Shown here: in pieces, positions 6,795 through 16,340 of the stretch
How positions within the stretch are numbered: the stretch's first letter is position 1
Layout of the letters: every line of letters starts with the position of its first letter
Assembly: GCF_011602365.1 (NCBI RefSeq)
Contig: NZ_JAAONZ010000004.1
Span: forward strand, 405,012 to 469,011
Source of the DNA: Pseudomaricurvus hydrocarbonicus
GTDB taxonomy: Bacteria; Pseudomonadota; Gammaproteobacteria; Pseudomonadales; Cellvibrionaceae
Direction: 5' to 3'
DNA: 64,000 nucleotides
The notes under the pieces: generated by a model
Databases searched by the model: none
What the model saw: only the letters and a program-made list of their open reading frames with translations
Told to the model about the DNA's origin: nothing
Translations under genes and position numbers: made by a program

Positions 6795-9128
6795 ATGAAC
6801 AACACCAAGCGCCTTAAGCTCAGCCTGTTAAGCCTTGCCATCGGCAGCACCCTGCCACTGCCGGGGCACACCCAAGACTCAACCGATTCACTCCTGCTGG
6901 AAGAGGTGGTGGTGACCGCGCGTAAACGCGCCGAAAGCTTGCAGGAGGTTCCCTTAGCGGTTACCGCCATGGATGCCCGTGAGCTGGCCATCAGCGGCGC
7001 CGCCGACCTTGCCGACATTCAGGCGCAAGTGCCCGGCTTAACGGCTTACGCTGCCCGGGGCACCACCAGCACATTAACCGCGTACATTCGGGGCATCGGA
7101 CAGTCGGATCCACTGTGGGGGGTTGAGCCCGGTGTTGGGCTCTATCTGGATGATGTCTATATCGCCCGCCCACAAGGGGCTTTACTGGAAGTCTTTGATG
7201 TGGACCGTATTGAAGTGCTGCGGGGTCCGCAGGGCACCCTGTACGGCCGCAATACGATTGGTGGTGCCATCAAGTACATCTCCAAACCCATCGGTTTTGA
7301 TCAGGAAGGCAAGTTGCAACTGACGCTGGGCAATTACAATCGGCAGGATTTGGTCGCCAGTTACAGCACCCCCCTGATTGAAGACACCCTCGCCGCCAAA
7401 CTCTCAGTGGCCTCACTGAGCCACGATGGGCTGGGCACCAATCACACCACGGGAAGCGACGTCAGCGATAAACAAGTGCTCAGTGGCCGACTGTCCCTGG
7501 ACTGGGTCATCAGCGATAGTCTGAGCGCGAAACTGGCCCTGGATGCCACCAAAGACACCTCGGCACCACGCGGAGGCCAACGCATGCTCGAAAACCCCTG
7601 GGAAGCCACCCTACCCGTCATGATCTCAGGCCTTGTGACGCCCCTGGTGCCTGGCCTGCCTTATTATTCCGCAGAGGCCGTTGCCGCCGCCGCGGTGAAC
7701 GGCCAGTCGCCGCTGCCGGTATCCACTGATCGCTATGATACTGACAGTGGATTGGTTGGCGCGCGCAACGATGTCACCACTTCCGGGGCCTCTCTGACAC
7801 TGGCGTACGACCTCAACAACGCCTGGAGCCTCAAATCCATCACCGCTTTTCGTCAGGGTGACACCGTAGGCACCCTTGATTTCGACATGGGCCCACTGCC
7901 CATCGCCGATGTCTACGGCGAATACGACGATCATCAGTTTACTCAGGAATTGCAGTTTAACTACGACAACGGCGACAGCTGGCAGGCGGTTTTTGGCCTC
8001 TACTACATCGACGCCACCGCCGGCGGCACCGTTAAGAACCAGTTTTTGCTGGCCCCCGTGCTCCCGGCTGGCCACCCCAGCAATCCTCTGCCGATCGCCA
8101 TCACTACCGTCCTGCCCCAGTACAGCACCAGCGCCGGCGACGTCATCACAGAAAGCTATTCACTCTATGGCGAATCCAGCTGGCAAATGACCCCGGCCCT
8201 CAGCCTCACTTTGGGTGGGCGCTACACCCGGGAACAAAAAACCGCCGCTATTTTGGCGGAAAATTATGCCGACCCCGACTTTACCTCAGTCACTGCCACC
8301 GAAACCGACTTTACTGGCAGTGAAACCTGGAGTAACTTTTCCCCCAAGATCGGTCTTGATTATCAGTTCGAAGATCATCTTTTACTCTATGCCAGCGCCA
8401 GCATGGGCTTCAAAAGTGGGGGCTACAACATTCGGGCCAAACAAGTAAGCCAGCCGGAATCCATCAACCCCTATGATGAAGAAACCGTCACCACCTATGA
8501 AATTGGCTTCAAATCCACACTGCTTGAGCGGCTGATGCTGAATGCAACTTACTTTTACAGCGATTATGACGATATTCAGCTGAGTATCTTCAGTCAGTCC
8601 AGCGACGGAACCTTTTTTGGGGACTTCACCAATGCCGGCAAAGGCATGATTCAGGGCGTTGAAATGGAGTTCGCAGCCGCCGTGACGGAGAATTTCAGCG
8701 TCAGTGGTAACCTCGCCTATCTGGATGCCGAGTACCGGGAATACCTGGATGGCGGCATTGATGTGGCCGATCAAAAGGCGTTTACCAACACCCCGGAATG
8801 GACCTATACCCTGAACGTCACCTATCAACGTGGGTTAAGCCATGGTGCCGATCTGACCGCACGCCTGAGCTACAGTTACCGGGACGATGTGATTCCCACG
8901 ACCGACCTCAGCCCCATCCTTGCCCAGAAGGCTTACGACACCATCGACGCCACCCTGGCATACACCACCGCTGACGAGCGCTGGCGTCTGGCTTTGGAGG
9001 GACGTAACCTGACTGACGAGGAATACCGCACCACGGGTTACGACTTACGCTCTTCGGGGGTGTCGATTGTGGAGGGCTTTTACGGTGCGCCACGCACCCT
9101 GGCCTTTAAGGCAAGCTATGCGTTTTAA
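6795..9128 (+). CDS. TonB-dependent outer-membrane receptor
   Basis: The 777-residue protein has a signal peptide (about residues 1-26), a TonB box LEEVVVTARK and the plug domain (VPLAVTAMDARELAISGAAD; YIRGIGQSD; GVGLYLDDVYIARPQGALLE; VLRGPQGTLYGRNTIGGAIK). A beta-barrel of repeated amphipathic strands follows, ending in Phe (FKASYAF), as expected for BAM insertion. The plug style (EVVVTARKRAESLQEVPLAV) is that of the large receptor group abundant in hydrocarbon-, sterol- and sphingomonad-type degraders rather than classic siderophore receptors. It forms an operon with the alpha/beta hydrolase and is preceded by AAAAGGGAAAGACT. Substrate unknown. Confidence 0.92.
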   Translation: MNNTKRLKLSLLSLAIGSTLPLPGHTQDSTDSLLLEEVVVTARKRAESLQEVPLAVTAMDARELAISGAADLADIQAQVPGLTAYAARGTTSTLTAYIRGIGQSDPLWGVEPGVGLYLDDVYIARPQGALLEVFDVDRIEVLRGPQGTLYGRNTIGGAIKYISKPIGFDQEGKLQLTLGNYNRQDLVASYSTPLIEDTLAAKLSVASLSHDGLGTNHTTGSDVSDKQVLSGRLSLDWVISDSLSAKLALDATKDTSAPRGGQRMLENPWEATLPVMISGLVTPLVPGLPYYSAEAVAAAAVNGQSPLPVSTDRYDTDSGLVGARNDVTTSGASLTLAYDLNNAWSLKSITAFRQGDTVGTLDFDMGPLPIADVYGEYDDHQFTQELQFNYDNGDSWQAVFGLYYIDATAGGTVKNQFLLAPVLPAGHPSNPLPIAITTVLPQYSTSAGDVITESYSLYGESSWQMTPALSLTLGGRYTREQKTAAILAENYADPDFTSVTATETDFTGSETWSNFSPKIGLDYQFEDHLLLYASASMGFKSGGYNIRAKQVSQPESINPYDEETVTTYEIGFKSTLLERLMLNATYFYSDYDDIQLSIFSQSSDGTFFGDFTNAGKGMIQGVEMEFAAAVTENFSVSGNLAYLDAEYREYLDGGIDVADQKAFTNTPEWTYTLNVTYQRGLSHGADLTARLSYSYRDDVIPTTDLSPILAQKAYDTIDATLAYTTADERWRLALEGRNLTDEEYRTTGYDLRSSGVSIVEGFYGAPRTLAFKASYAF

Positions 9129-9351
9129 ATCAGCCAATGGGGGTAGAGCCGGTCTCGCAGCAAAGGCTGTTTGAATCGTGTCGTTTGCACCCATGAGGAC
9201 TTTATGGCGAAACCGTTGCGGATGTTTAAGGCCGGTGCCAGGCAGCATGTGACTGTCTGGCGGGCTGAGAAAAACGGAAAGTCACAAACACAGAGGGGCC
9301 GGCTGCACCAGCGGCCACATCATCGCCGAGAGGCGCACCTGACTCAAAACC

Positions 9352-10161
9352 TCAATCCCAGGACAAAAAGGGAGGCTCGGCTCTATCCTGAATGTCAGGC
9401 TGGGCAGCAGGCTGAACAGAAGACCGCACGGACGCTACCGGTTGAGCCTTCTGCCGTTTGGCTTGAGTCAGGTGTGGCCCGGCTCTATTTGACGCCGATT
9501 CACGTGAAATCGATGCGCCTGACGTCAATTCACGTGACACCGCCAAACGGGGCCGGTGTGTCGCCAGGTATTCCTGCGCAACCCGCTCGGCGTGATTGGC
9601 CTGCACCCAGGGGTGGGCAAACTCAATAAAACGCTCCATCTTGCGGGCCAGCACACTTCTTACCTGTTCAGCCAAAGCCGGGTCCGCGTGTTTGAGTTGG
9701 TTGAAATCCAGCTGATACATTTGCAAGCACGCAATGTCCTTAATGTAATGCAGGCCTTTCAAGGTAGAGAGTTTAACGACGGGCAACAGAATATTACCCT
9801 GCGAAGACTCCGGCAGATTGGCATGCTCATAATCATAAGGGACGAACGTATTACTTTCAGGGTGAAAGCAAGCCAGCTCTGGAATATCTGCATCGCTGCA
9901 GGGGTCGTAATGTAAGAACACTTCACTGGGTTTCAGCCAGCCTTCAGGGATGCGGAAACTAACCCCCCGCTTAGGCTGCACTCGGGGTAAATAACGACGG
10001 GATCCGGTGTCCGTCAGATTGAACTCCACAACCAAGCGGTCGGAGTGACCGGTATGAATGGCGAAGCCACGCTCAAGCACCAGGCAAAAGAGTTCAAAGT
10101 GTTCATCTTGAGTTTTATGAGGAATGAATACTGTATCTTCCTCCCGATCATATCCCCACAT
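9352..10161 (-). CDS. hypothetical protein, 269 aa
   Basis: I do not recognise this protein. The first 200 residues look like a real globular domain (VFIPHKTQDEHFELFCLVLE, RFIEFAHPWVQANHAERVAQ). The last 65 residues are low-complexity, rich in Ser, Ala, Gln and Pro (about 205-269), and probably disordered. No signal peptide or membrane span is seen. It is convergent with the TonB receptor (223-bp gap). The start codon lies in the first of three 13-bp direct repeats, and the adjacent upstream copy supplies a GGGG run five bases before this ATG. An overlapping plus-strand frame (9556-9915) has less protein-like composition. Confidence 0.6.
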   Translation of the reverse strand: MWGYDREEDTVFIPHKTQDEHFELFCLVLERGFAIHTGHSDRLVVEFNLTDTGSRRYLPRVQPKRGVSFRIPEGWLKPSEVFLHYDPCSDADIPELACFHPESNTFVPYDYEHANLPESSQGNILLPVVKLSTLKGLHYIKDIACLQMYQLDFNQLKHADPALAEQVRSVLARKMERFIEFAHPWVQANHAERVAQEYLATHRPRLAVSRELTSGASISRESASNRAGPHLTQAKRQKAQPVASVRSSVQPAAQPDIQDRAEPPFLSWD

Positions 10162-10192
10162 TACAGCCCCACATTACAGCCCCACATTATAA
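10154..10192. repeat. three 13-bp direct repeats over a start codon
   Basis: CCCCACATTACAG occurs twice perfectly, followed by a third copy with changes at its end (CCCCACATTATAA). On the minus strand every unit carries an ATG followed by a GGGG run, so each unit's G run precedes the ATG of the next downstream unit by a short spacer. Only one of the three ATGs is in frame with the 269-residue protein. The rest of the gap to 10432 holds short CACTAAG/GTCATA-like repeats and no gene. Confidence 0.7.
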
Positions 10193-10280
10193 GTCACAGC
10201 CCACCACACTAAGCCACTGCCCTGCTAGGTCATAGCCTCACTAAGTCATAACCCAAGATAGAATCAACAGCTCCAGATTA

Positions 10281-10301
10281 AAAAAGCCCGATGTCACTCG
10301 G
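10281..10301 (-). terminator. weak candidate terminator after the thioesterase gene
   Basis: On the minus strand a short stem (CCGA/TCGG, 6-base loop) is followed by GCTTTTTT. The stem is only four pairs, so termination is uncertain. It lies about 130 bp past the stop at 10433. Confidence 0.3.
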
Positions 10302-10432
10302 AGCCATCTGTCTGAAAAAACAAAGACTTTCAGTGTAATTCATCTTGCCCGGGATGCCATGCCAGCCGGCTGTTTTTAGCTGAATACTTCGTTAGCGGTT
10401 ATCTTTCCACCCCAAACGGTTGCCGCTCTCCC

Positions 10433-11224
10433 TCACTTGGGCAAACGGAATTTAGCGGTTTGGCGGCTGATCGCCACCAATTTTCCGCTGCTGTCCCACA
10501 TGATGCCATCTTCTTCAGTAATACCATCAGTCATCATTCGGGAAGTAAATTGACACTGGATCGGCCCTGGAGCCGGCTGCGCCCTGACCTGAACAGTCAG
10601 TTCCACGGTGGGCACCCAGCCAGTCGGACCATAATAGGTGAAGACCGGTGGGGGGTAGGCATCACTGAAACACATCAACGCAAAAGTATCGATCGGGCTA
10701 TCGTCACGGAAATCAATCCAGCCGTCCCAGCGCCCTTCTCCCTGGGGATTACCCAACAAACTTTGCTCCTGGCCCGGGGCCACTCGCAGATTGACATGCT
10801 TGGCTATTTTGATGTGCGCAGGTGTGCTCAAAAGAACACAGTCCTGGGCCGTCAAAGTATTGGCCGGCTTGATCAACTGCTGAGTCTCTCCCTGTACGCG
10901 CGCCAAATCGGTAAAGGCTGCGGTGACCTGCACTTTGAGCTCAGCCTGCTGGTACAACCTGACCATGGCAAACGAGGTAGACCCGCCAGTGCGCAACACT
11001 TCCACGTCACAGACCACCGGCCCGACACTTGTTGGCGCCAAATAAAAGGCACTGACACTCATCGGGTCTTTATGGGGTAACGCTGCGCTCAGGGCTTTAG
11101 CCGCAATGGCCATCACATAACCGCCGTTGGGTACGTTACCGATACACCAATTGTCCTCAAACACTGACTGCCAGCGGCTCTCTCCAACCTGCTCTACCTG
11201 CGTTTCCTGCTGAAACAACCCCAT
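10433..11224 (-). CDS. thioesterase family protein (double hotdog, TesB-like)
   Basis: The 263-residue product matches the acyl-CoA thioesterase-like family with two hotdog domains. The N-terminal half has the substrate-pocket segment NVPNGGYVMAIAAKALSAAL followed by SVSAFYLAPTSVGPVVCDVE. The C-terminal half has FALMCFSDAYPPPV, WVPTVELTVQVRAQP and SRMMTDGITEEDGIMWDSSG, a usual ending for this family. The predicted role is hydrolysis of acyl-CoA esters in the cytoplasm; chain-length preference is unknown. It lies 118 bp downstream of the lysS stop on the same strand, beyond the lysS terminator, so it is probably transcribed separately. Confidence 0.82.
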   Translation of the reverse strand: MGLFQQETQVEQVGESRWQSVFEDNWCIGNVPNGGYVMAIAAKALSAALPHKDPMSVSAFYLAPTSVGPVVCDVEVLRTGGSTSFAMVRLYQQAELKVQVTAAFTDLARVQGETQQLIKPANTLTAQDCVLLSTPAHIKIAKHVNLRVAPGQEQSLLGNPQGEGRWDGWIDFRDDSPIDTFALMCFSDAYPPPVFTYYGPTGWVPTVELTVQVRAQPAPGPIQCQFTSRMMTDGITEEDGIMWDSSGKLVAISRQTAKFRLPK

Positions 11225-11306
11225 ACCACCTCCCTTAATCTTGACCTGACCTTTGCCACTTTTTAGAGTTCTGCGTCATTGAGCCCAGGGCAATTAAACC
11301 CTGCAT

Positions 11307-11333
11307 AAAAAATTCCCCGCAACGGCGGGGAAT
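11307..11333 (-). terminator. lysS intrinsic terminator
   Basis: A 9-bp perfect stem (ATTCCCCGC at 11312-11320 with GCGGGGAAT at 11325-11333, loop AACG) is followed on the minus strand by six T residues. It starts 10 bp past the lysS stop. Confidence 0.9.
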
Positions 11334-11342
11334 GGTATCGGC

Positions 11343-12845
11343 TTATTCGGGGCGCATGGCCGGAAATAACAAGACATCGCGAATCGAAGGCGAATCCGTC
11401 AGCAACATCACCAGACGGTCTATTCCAATCCCCTGTCCTGCAGTGGGTGGCAAGCCATATTCCAGTGCGCGAACAAAGTCTGCATCGTAATGCATGGCCT
11501 CGTCATCACCGGCGTCTTTCTCTGCCACCTGGGCCTGAAAACGTTCAGCCTGGTCTTCCGCGTCATTCAGTTCCGAGAAACCATTGGCAATCTCACGCCC
11601 TCCCACAAAAAACTCAAAACGGTCGGTGACGAAAGGGTTGTCGTCACTGCGTCGAGCCAGCGGCGACACCTCGGTGGGGTACTCAGTAATGAAAGTTGGG
11701 TCCATCAAACGGTGTTCAACGGTTTTCTCGAAGATTTCAATCTGAACCTTACCCAAGCCCCAGAAATTCTTCAGTGGAATGCCCAGCTTCTCAGCAACGC
11801 CACGGGCGCTGTCCATGTTGTCGATATCACTCGCAGACAACGCCGGATTGAAGTGCAGGATCGAATCAAACACACTGATACGGCGGAATGGCTTGGTAAA
11901 GTCGTAGATGGTTTCCTGGGTGATTTCACCTTCCGCATTCTTGACCGTACTGCGAATTTCGGTGGTGCCGATCACCTGCTCACACAACTTGCGTAGCATG
12001 TCTTCGGTCAGATCCATCAGATCATGGTAATCCGCATAAGCCTGATAAAACTCCAGCATGGTGAATTCCGGATTGTGCCGAGTCGACAAGCCTTCATTGC
12101 GGAAGTTGCGGTTGATCTCATACACGCGATCAAAACCACCCACCACCAAGCGCTTGAGGTACAACTCCGGAGCGATACGCAGATACATATCAATATCCAG
12201 CGCATTGTGATGTGTGACAAACGGACGCGCGGTCGCACCACCGGGAATGGCCTGTAACATAGGCGTTTCCACTTCCAGGAAATCACGGCCATTCAAGTAA
12301 TTGCGCATAAAGGCCACGATCCTGGAACGCGTGACAAAGGTATCACGCACTTCCGGGTTCGCAATCAAGTCCACGTAGCGCTGACGGTAGCGCATCTCCT
12401 GATCAGCCAGGCCATGATACTTATCCGGCAACGGACGCAACGCTTTGGTCAGCAACTGATATTCATCCAGCTGGACGTACAGATCGCCTTTACCGGATTT
12501 ATGCAGTTCACCCTTAACCCCGACAATGTCCCCCAAGTCCAGAGACTTGGCAAAAGGACGGGCCTCTTTGGTCACATACAGCTGGATACGACCTGCGCTG
12601 TCCTGAATTTCCATAAAGGCGCCGCGGTTGCGGATCAATCGGCCAGCCACGCTGACCACTTTGCCCATTTGCTCCAGCTCTGGTTTCTCAAAGCCACCAA
12701 ACTCATTCTGCAAATCCTGGGTTTTACTGTCAGGGCGGAAGGTATTGGGAAAGGCATTGCCCGCTTCACGTAAAGCAGACAGTTTACTGCGCCGCTCAGC
12801 GATCAGCTTGTTTTCGTCTTGTGGCTGTTGAGTGTTGTTGCTCAT
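11343..12845 (-). CDS. lysS: lysyl-tRNA synthetase, class II
   Basis: This is the full-length class II LysRS (500 residues from the ATG at 12845; 503 from the ATG at 12854). It has the N-terminal OB-fold anticodon-binding domain (about 60-165: [20 protein letters not shown]), the class II core with [20 protein letters not shown] (motif 2), and motif 3 [20 protein letters not shown]. The last residues, [11 protein letters not shown], are typical. I prefer 12845 (MSNNTQQ...ENKLIAERR) because homologues start with MS before the ENKLI helix. It follows prfB on the same strand, the gene order seen in E. coli, and ends at a strong terminator. Confidence 0.96.
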   Translation of the reverse strand: MSNNTQQPQDENKLIAERRSKLSALREAGNAFPNTFRPDSKTQDLQNEFGGFEKPELEQMGKVVSVAGRLIRNRGAFMEIQDSAGRIQLYVTKEARPFAKSLDLGDIVGVKGELHKSGKGDLYVQLDEYQLLTKALRPLPDKYHGLADQEMRYRQRYVDLIANPEVRDTFVTRSRIVAFMRNYLNGRDFLEVETPMLQAIPGGATARPFVTHHNALDIDMYLRIAPELYLKRLVVGGFDRVYEINRNFRNEGLSTRHNPEFTMLEFYQAYADYHDLMDLTEDMLRKLCEQVIGTTEIRSTVKNAEGEITQETIYDFTKPFRRISVFDSILHFNPALSASDIDNMDSARGVAEKLGIPLKNFWGLGKVQIEIFEKTVEHRLMDPTFITEYPTEVSPLARRSDDNPFVTDRFEFFVGGREIANGFSELNDAEDQAERFQAQVAEKDAGDDEAMHYDADFVRALEYGLPPTAGQGIGIDRLVMLLTDSPSIRDVLLFPAMRPE

Positions 12846-12933
12846 AGTGTTCATCCAATTGTGTACACCGGACCGGCAGCGATCCGGGCAAAAAAACGTT
12901 CAATGGCTAGCCAGTACCTTACCAGGTAACAGC

Positions 12934-14029
12934 TTACAGGCCGGCTTTTAGGCTCGCTTCCATAAACATGTCCAAACCACCGTCCAGAACGGTTCCGCAA
13001 TTACTGGTTTGGACATTGGTGCGCAGGTCTTTAATTCGCTGATCGTCCAAAACGTAGGATCGAATCTGACTGCCCCAGCCGATGTCGGCCTTATTGTCTT
13101 CCAGCGCCTGCTTCTCTTCGTTGCGTTTGAGCATTTCCTGCTCATAAATTTTGGCGCGCAACATTTTCCAGGCCTGATCCCGGTTCTTGTGCTGGGAACG
13201 CTGGCTTTGACACTCAGCCACAATCCCGGTGGGTTCGTGAGTCAGTCGCACCGCGGAATCCGTCTTGTTCACGTGCTGACCACCGGCTCCTGAAGCGCGG
13301 TAGGTATCCGTGCGAACATCGGACGGGTTAATGTCAATCTCGATGTTTTCATCGATTTCGGGAGAGACGAATACCGAACAGAAAGAGGTGTGGCGACGAT
13401 TGCCCGAATCAAACGGTGATTTGCGCACCAGGCGGTGAACACCGGTTTCGGTTCTCAGCCAACCGAAGGCGTATTCGCCCTCGAAACGGATGGTGGCACT
13501 TTTAATGCCCGCTACATCACCGGCAGAGGCCTCTTCCAACGTGGTTTTAAAGCCTTTGGCCTCGCCCCAGCGCAGGTACATGCGCAACACCATTTCGGCC
13601 CAATCCTGTGCCTCGGTGCCTCCCGAGCCGGACTGGATCTCCACAAACGCATTATTGGGGTCCATATCACCTGAGAACATCCGGCGGAATTCCAGCTTGG
13701 CGAGGTGAGCGTTGAGGGTTTCAATTTCGGCTTCAACCTCGGTGACACTGTCAGCGTCATCTTCTTCCACTGCCATATCCAGCAGTTCGCGGCAATCCTC
13801 CACGCCCTGATCCAGATCCTCAATGGTTTTCACCACTTCCTCAAGGCCGGAGCGCTCACGCCCCAGCTCCTGAGCTCTCTCGGGCTTATCCCAGACACTG
13901 GGTTCGGCCAGCTCCAGCTCGACTTCAGTTAAACGCTCTTTCTTATGAGCGTAGTCAAAGGTACCCCCTAAGGACGTCGGTGCGGTCCTGAAGGTCTTTA
14001 AGTGCATTTACTAATGGGGCGATTTCCAT
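12934..14029 (-). CDS. prfB: peptide chain release factor 2, with programmed +1 frameshift
   Basis: RF2 is encoded in two frames. The first 24 codons (14029 to 13958, [20 protein letters not shown] then RGYL) end at an in-frame TGA at 13957-13955. Skipping T13957 continues at GAC 13956-13954 into the main frame to 12934, giving 364 residues, close to the usual RF2 length. The stop-recognition tripeptide SPF (in [16 protein letters not shown]) and the catalytic GGQ ([20 protein letters not shown]) are present. RF2 reads UGA and UAA and autoregulates its own synthesis through this frameshift. lysS follows on the same strand. Confidence 0.96.
13954..13969 (-). promoter_or_regulatory. prfB programmed frameshift site
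   Basis: On the minus strand AGGGGG (13969-13964) is followed by TAC, then the slippery CTT, then TGAC. This is the canonical RF2 arrangement: an internal Shine-Dalgarno three bases before a CUU codon and a UGA stop in C context. Low RF2 lets the ribosome slip +1 from CUU to UUU. Confidence 0.95.
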
Positions 14030-14363
14030 GAAAACCCTATATTCGTAAGTTAGATACGGACAATTTGACCGGCAAAAATTCAGGCGCGAATTGTACAGTA
14101 GCGCAACACCGAACTCTAGGTGTGCCTGCGCCAGAAACCAAACAACCGCACCACAACCCCAAACTGCGAGATCAGACAGCCCCAACACTCCCCGGATTGG
14201 CCCCGGTTTGGGAGCGTCAGGACCGAGCAATCACCCAATGCCATGCGCCAAAGTGTCACCAAGTGCGAAATGACCATAAAAGTTTCATTCTAAGGGCTTC
14301 CCCCTATTCCGCAAACCTGTAAAATTCTGACCGCTAACCAGTCCACTCAGAGAGAGAAAATGT

Positions 14364-15026
14364 ATGTCTGTTATTGACGCCTTGAAGCAACGGGTCTCAA
14401 CCCGCGCCTTTCTAGACAAGCCCGTGGCAGAAGACACCCTGAGAGCTATTTTCACCGAGGCTCAGCAGTCACCGTCCAATTGTAACGTGCAACCCTGGCA
14501 AACCTACGTGGTTTCTGGTGCAAAAAAAGACCAGCTGAAAGACAAGTTGCTCTCGGTCCTCATGAATGGCGCGCCCCCAACACCGGACTTCGACTGGGAA
14601 GTCCGCTATGAAGGCATCCACCGTGACAGACAATTTGGTGCGGCCAACACTCTGTACACCGCCATGGGCATCGAACGCAGCGACAAGCAGGCCCGTCAAA
14701 TGGCCATGGCTCGTAACTGGACCTTTTTTGACGCGCCACATGTGGCCTTCTTCACCATGGACAAATACCTCAACATTATGGGGGCGGTGGATATCGGTAT
14801 TTATGCCCAAACCCTGTCCTTACTGATGGCCGAGCACGGTCTGGCGAGTTGCATGCAAGGCGCCCTGGGACAGTTCCCCCAGCCGGTCAGAGAAATACTC
14901 GAGCTACCGGAAGAGCGCGGCATCCTGTTTGGCATGTCCTTCGGCTATGCCGATGAAACGGCGGACGTCAATCGGGCTCGCACCAGCCGTGAACCGCTGG
15001 AAGCCTCTGTGCAGTTTTTGAGCTGA
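14364..15026 (+). CDS. nitroreductase family protein
   Basis: The 220-residue FMN-dependent nitroreductase fold protein begins MSVIDALKQRVSTRAFLDKP, with the FMN phosphate-binding RVSTRAF segment. It continues with QQSPSNCNVQPWQTYVVSG (the N/S-rich FMN loop), then DIGIYAQTLSLLMAEHGLAS and ILFGMSFGYADETADVNRARTSR. These are the family's usual landmarks, and length is normal. Such enzymes reduce nitroaromatics, quinones or enones with NAD(P)H. It is divergent from prfB with a 330-bp intergenic region and preceded by AGAGAGAAAATGT. Substrate unknown. Confidence 0.9.
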   Translation: MSVIDALKQRVSTRAFLDKPVAEDTLRAIFTEAQQSPSNCNVQPWQTYVVSGAKKDQLKDKLLSVLMNGAPPTPDFDWEVRYEGIHRDRQFGAANTLYTAMGIERSDKQARQMAMARNWTFFDAPHVAFFTMDKYLNIMGAVDIGIYAQTLSLLMAEHGLASCMQGALGQFPQPVREILELPEERGILFGMSFGYADETADVNRARTSREPLEASVQFLS

Positions 15027-15077
15027 TCATTGTGCGCTACTAACGGCGGACATTGTTATTAGGCGGTCATCATTTGG

Positions 15078-15118
15078 CAGTGATAACGCATTGTTGAAGC
15101 AACAACGTTTTATCACTG
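15078..15118. repeat. long imperfect hairpin in a gene-free stretch
   Basis: Two 19-nt arms (15078-15096 and 15100-15118) around an AAG loop pair at 16 of 19 positions: nine perfect pairs at the base, then a mismatched patch, then TTGTTG/CAACAA at the tip. No T-tract follows. The rest of 15027-15349 shows no gene, only the presumed promoter region of the acyltransferase gene. Confidence 0.6.
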
Positions 15119-15349
15119 TCTGTACTGAAAGGCCGGTCAACGCCAACAACGGCTGATTGCCTCCTTCGCACGGCCTCCGTTGAAAAGAACTGAATTTGGG
15201 TTTTGGGTTCTATTTACACCGTCGGTATCCAATCCCTCTTTTTCACCATCGCCATCCTTAAAATGTTTTCACCACGACCCCGACTTTTCAAATCACTCTG
15301 ATATACTCCCACCCGGAATTTCACCCACTCAATAATCCAGATCCCAAAT

Positions 15350-16255
15350 ATGTCCGAAAAGAGCTTCACTGCCCCGCGTTATTGGCCTGTCTGGCTGATG
15401 ATTGCCCTGATGTACCTGTCTGCAAAGCTGCCCTGGAGGGCCCAGTACCAGCTGGCGAAAGGCTTGAGTGCACTGCTGTACCTCTTTGCCAGACATCGCA
15501 GGAACATCATTGCCGTTAATTTGAAACTGTGTTTTCCCGAGTGGGATGAAGCAACCCACAAACGAAAGGTCAAAGAGACTCTGTTCAACAACACGCTGGG
15601 CTTCATTGAAACCAGCAATGTCTACTACTGCCCCATCGAACGCTACCGCGACAAGGTCACCATACATGGCCAGGACATTCTCGAAGCCGCTAAAGCCAAG
15701 GGAAAAGGTGTCCTGCTGTTGGGCGCTCATTACAGCCACCTAGACCTCGGTGGCGCTCTGGTGTCTCTCATCTGCGAGCCCTATGCCATCTATCGTCCCA
15801 ATGATAACCCCTTAATCAACCAGCAGATTGTTAAAGGGCGCTTACGGTTCATGAAAGACATCATTAACCGGGCTGACATGCGTGGCATCATGAGGGCGCT
15901 CAAGAACAATGCCATCGTTTGGTATCCACCGGACCAGGATTACGGCAAACGCCACACCGTGTACGCCCCTTTTTTTGGCGTTAACGCTGCCACCATTACG
16001 TCCACCACCCGCTTGTCCAACTTCAACCAGTCAGAGGTGGTGATGCTGTCGTGGTACCGGAAGGGTGCCCGAGAAGAATACGAGTTAGCCTTCAGCAAAG
16101 CCCCGGAAGGTTTCCCCAGCGGCGACGATACCATTGATGCCACCCTGATCAACAAAGCCCTGGAAGACGGTATCCGGCAAGCCCCGACCCAATACATGTG
16201 GACCCATCGCCGTTTTAAAACCCAGCCAGACGGCAAAGGTAAGCTCTATAAATAA
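15350..16255 (+). CDS. lipid A acyltransferase, LpxL/HtrB family
   Basis: The 301-residue inner-membrane protein of the LpxL/LpxM/LpxP family has an N-terminal membrane anchor (YWPVWLMIALMYLSAKLPWR). Family landmarks are RHRRNIIAVNLKLCFPEW, the catalytic H-X4-acid motif GAHYSHLDLGG with Asp in place of the usual Glu, and YPPDQDYGKRHTVYAPFFGV, and it ends with QYMWTHRRFKTQPDGKGKLY. These enzymes add a secondary acyl chain from acyl-ACP to Kdo2-lipid IVA. Whether it is the lauroyl or the myristoyl enzyme cannot be decided here. It is convergent with hrpB. Confidence 0.9.
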   Translation: MSEKSFTAPRYWPVWLMIALMYLSAKLPWRAQYQLAKGLSALLYLFARHRRNIIAVNLKLCFPEWDEATHKRKVKETLFNNTLGFIETSNVYYCPIERYRDKVTIHGQDILEAAKAKGKGVLLLGAHYSHLDLGGALVSLICEPYAIYRPNDNPLINQQIVKGRLRFMKDIINRADMRGIMRALKNNAIVWYPPDQDYGKRHTVYAPFFGVNAATITSTTRLSNFNQSEVVMLSWYRKGAREEYELAFSKAPEGFPSGDDTIDATLINKALEDGIRQAPTQYMWTHRRFKTQPDGKGKLYK

Positions 16256-16340
16256 ACTGAAATCGCTTTAATCAAACAGGAAAGCTCTCAAATAAACTGC
16301 AAAACCTTTCCAATAGGGGCGTAGCTGCAGGCCAAAGGGA

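Noticed and set aside
9171..9915. Plus-strand ORFs opposite the 269-residue gene
   Set aside because: Rich in Arg, Gln, Pro and His without structure-like patterning; the minus-strand product looks like a real globular protein with a proper start.
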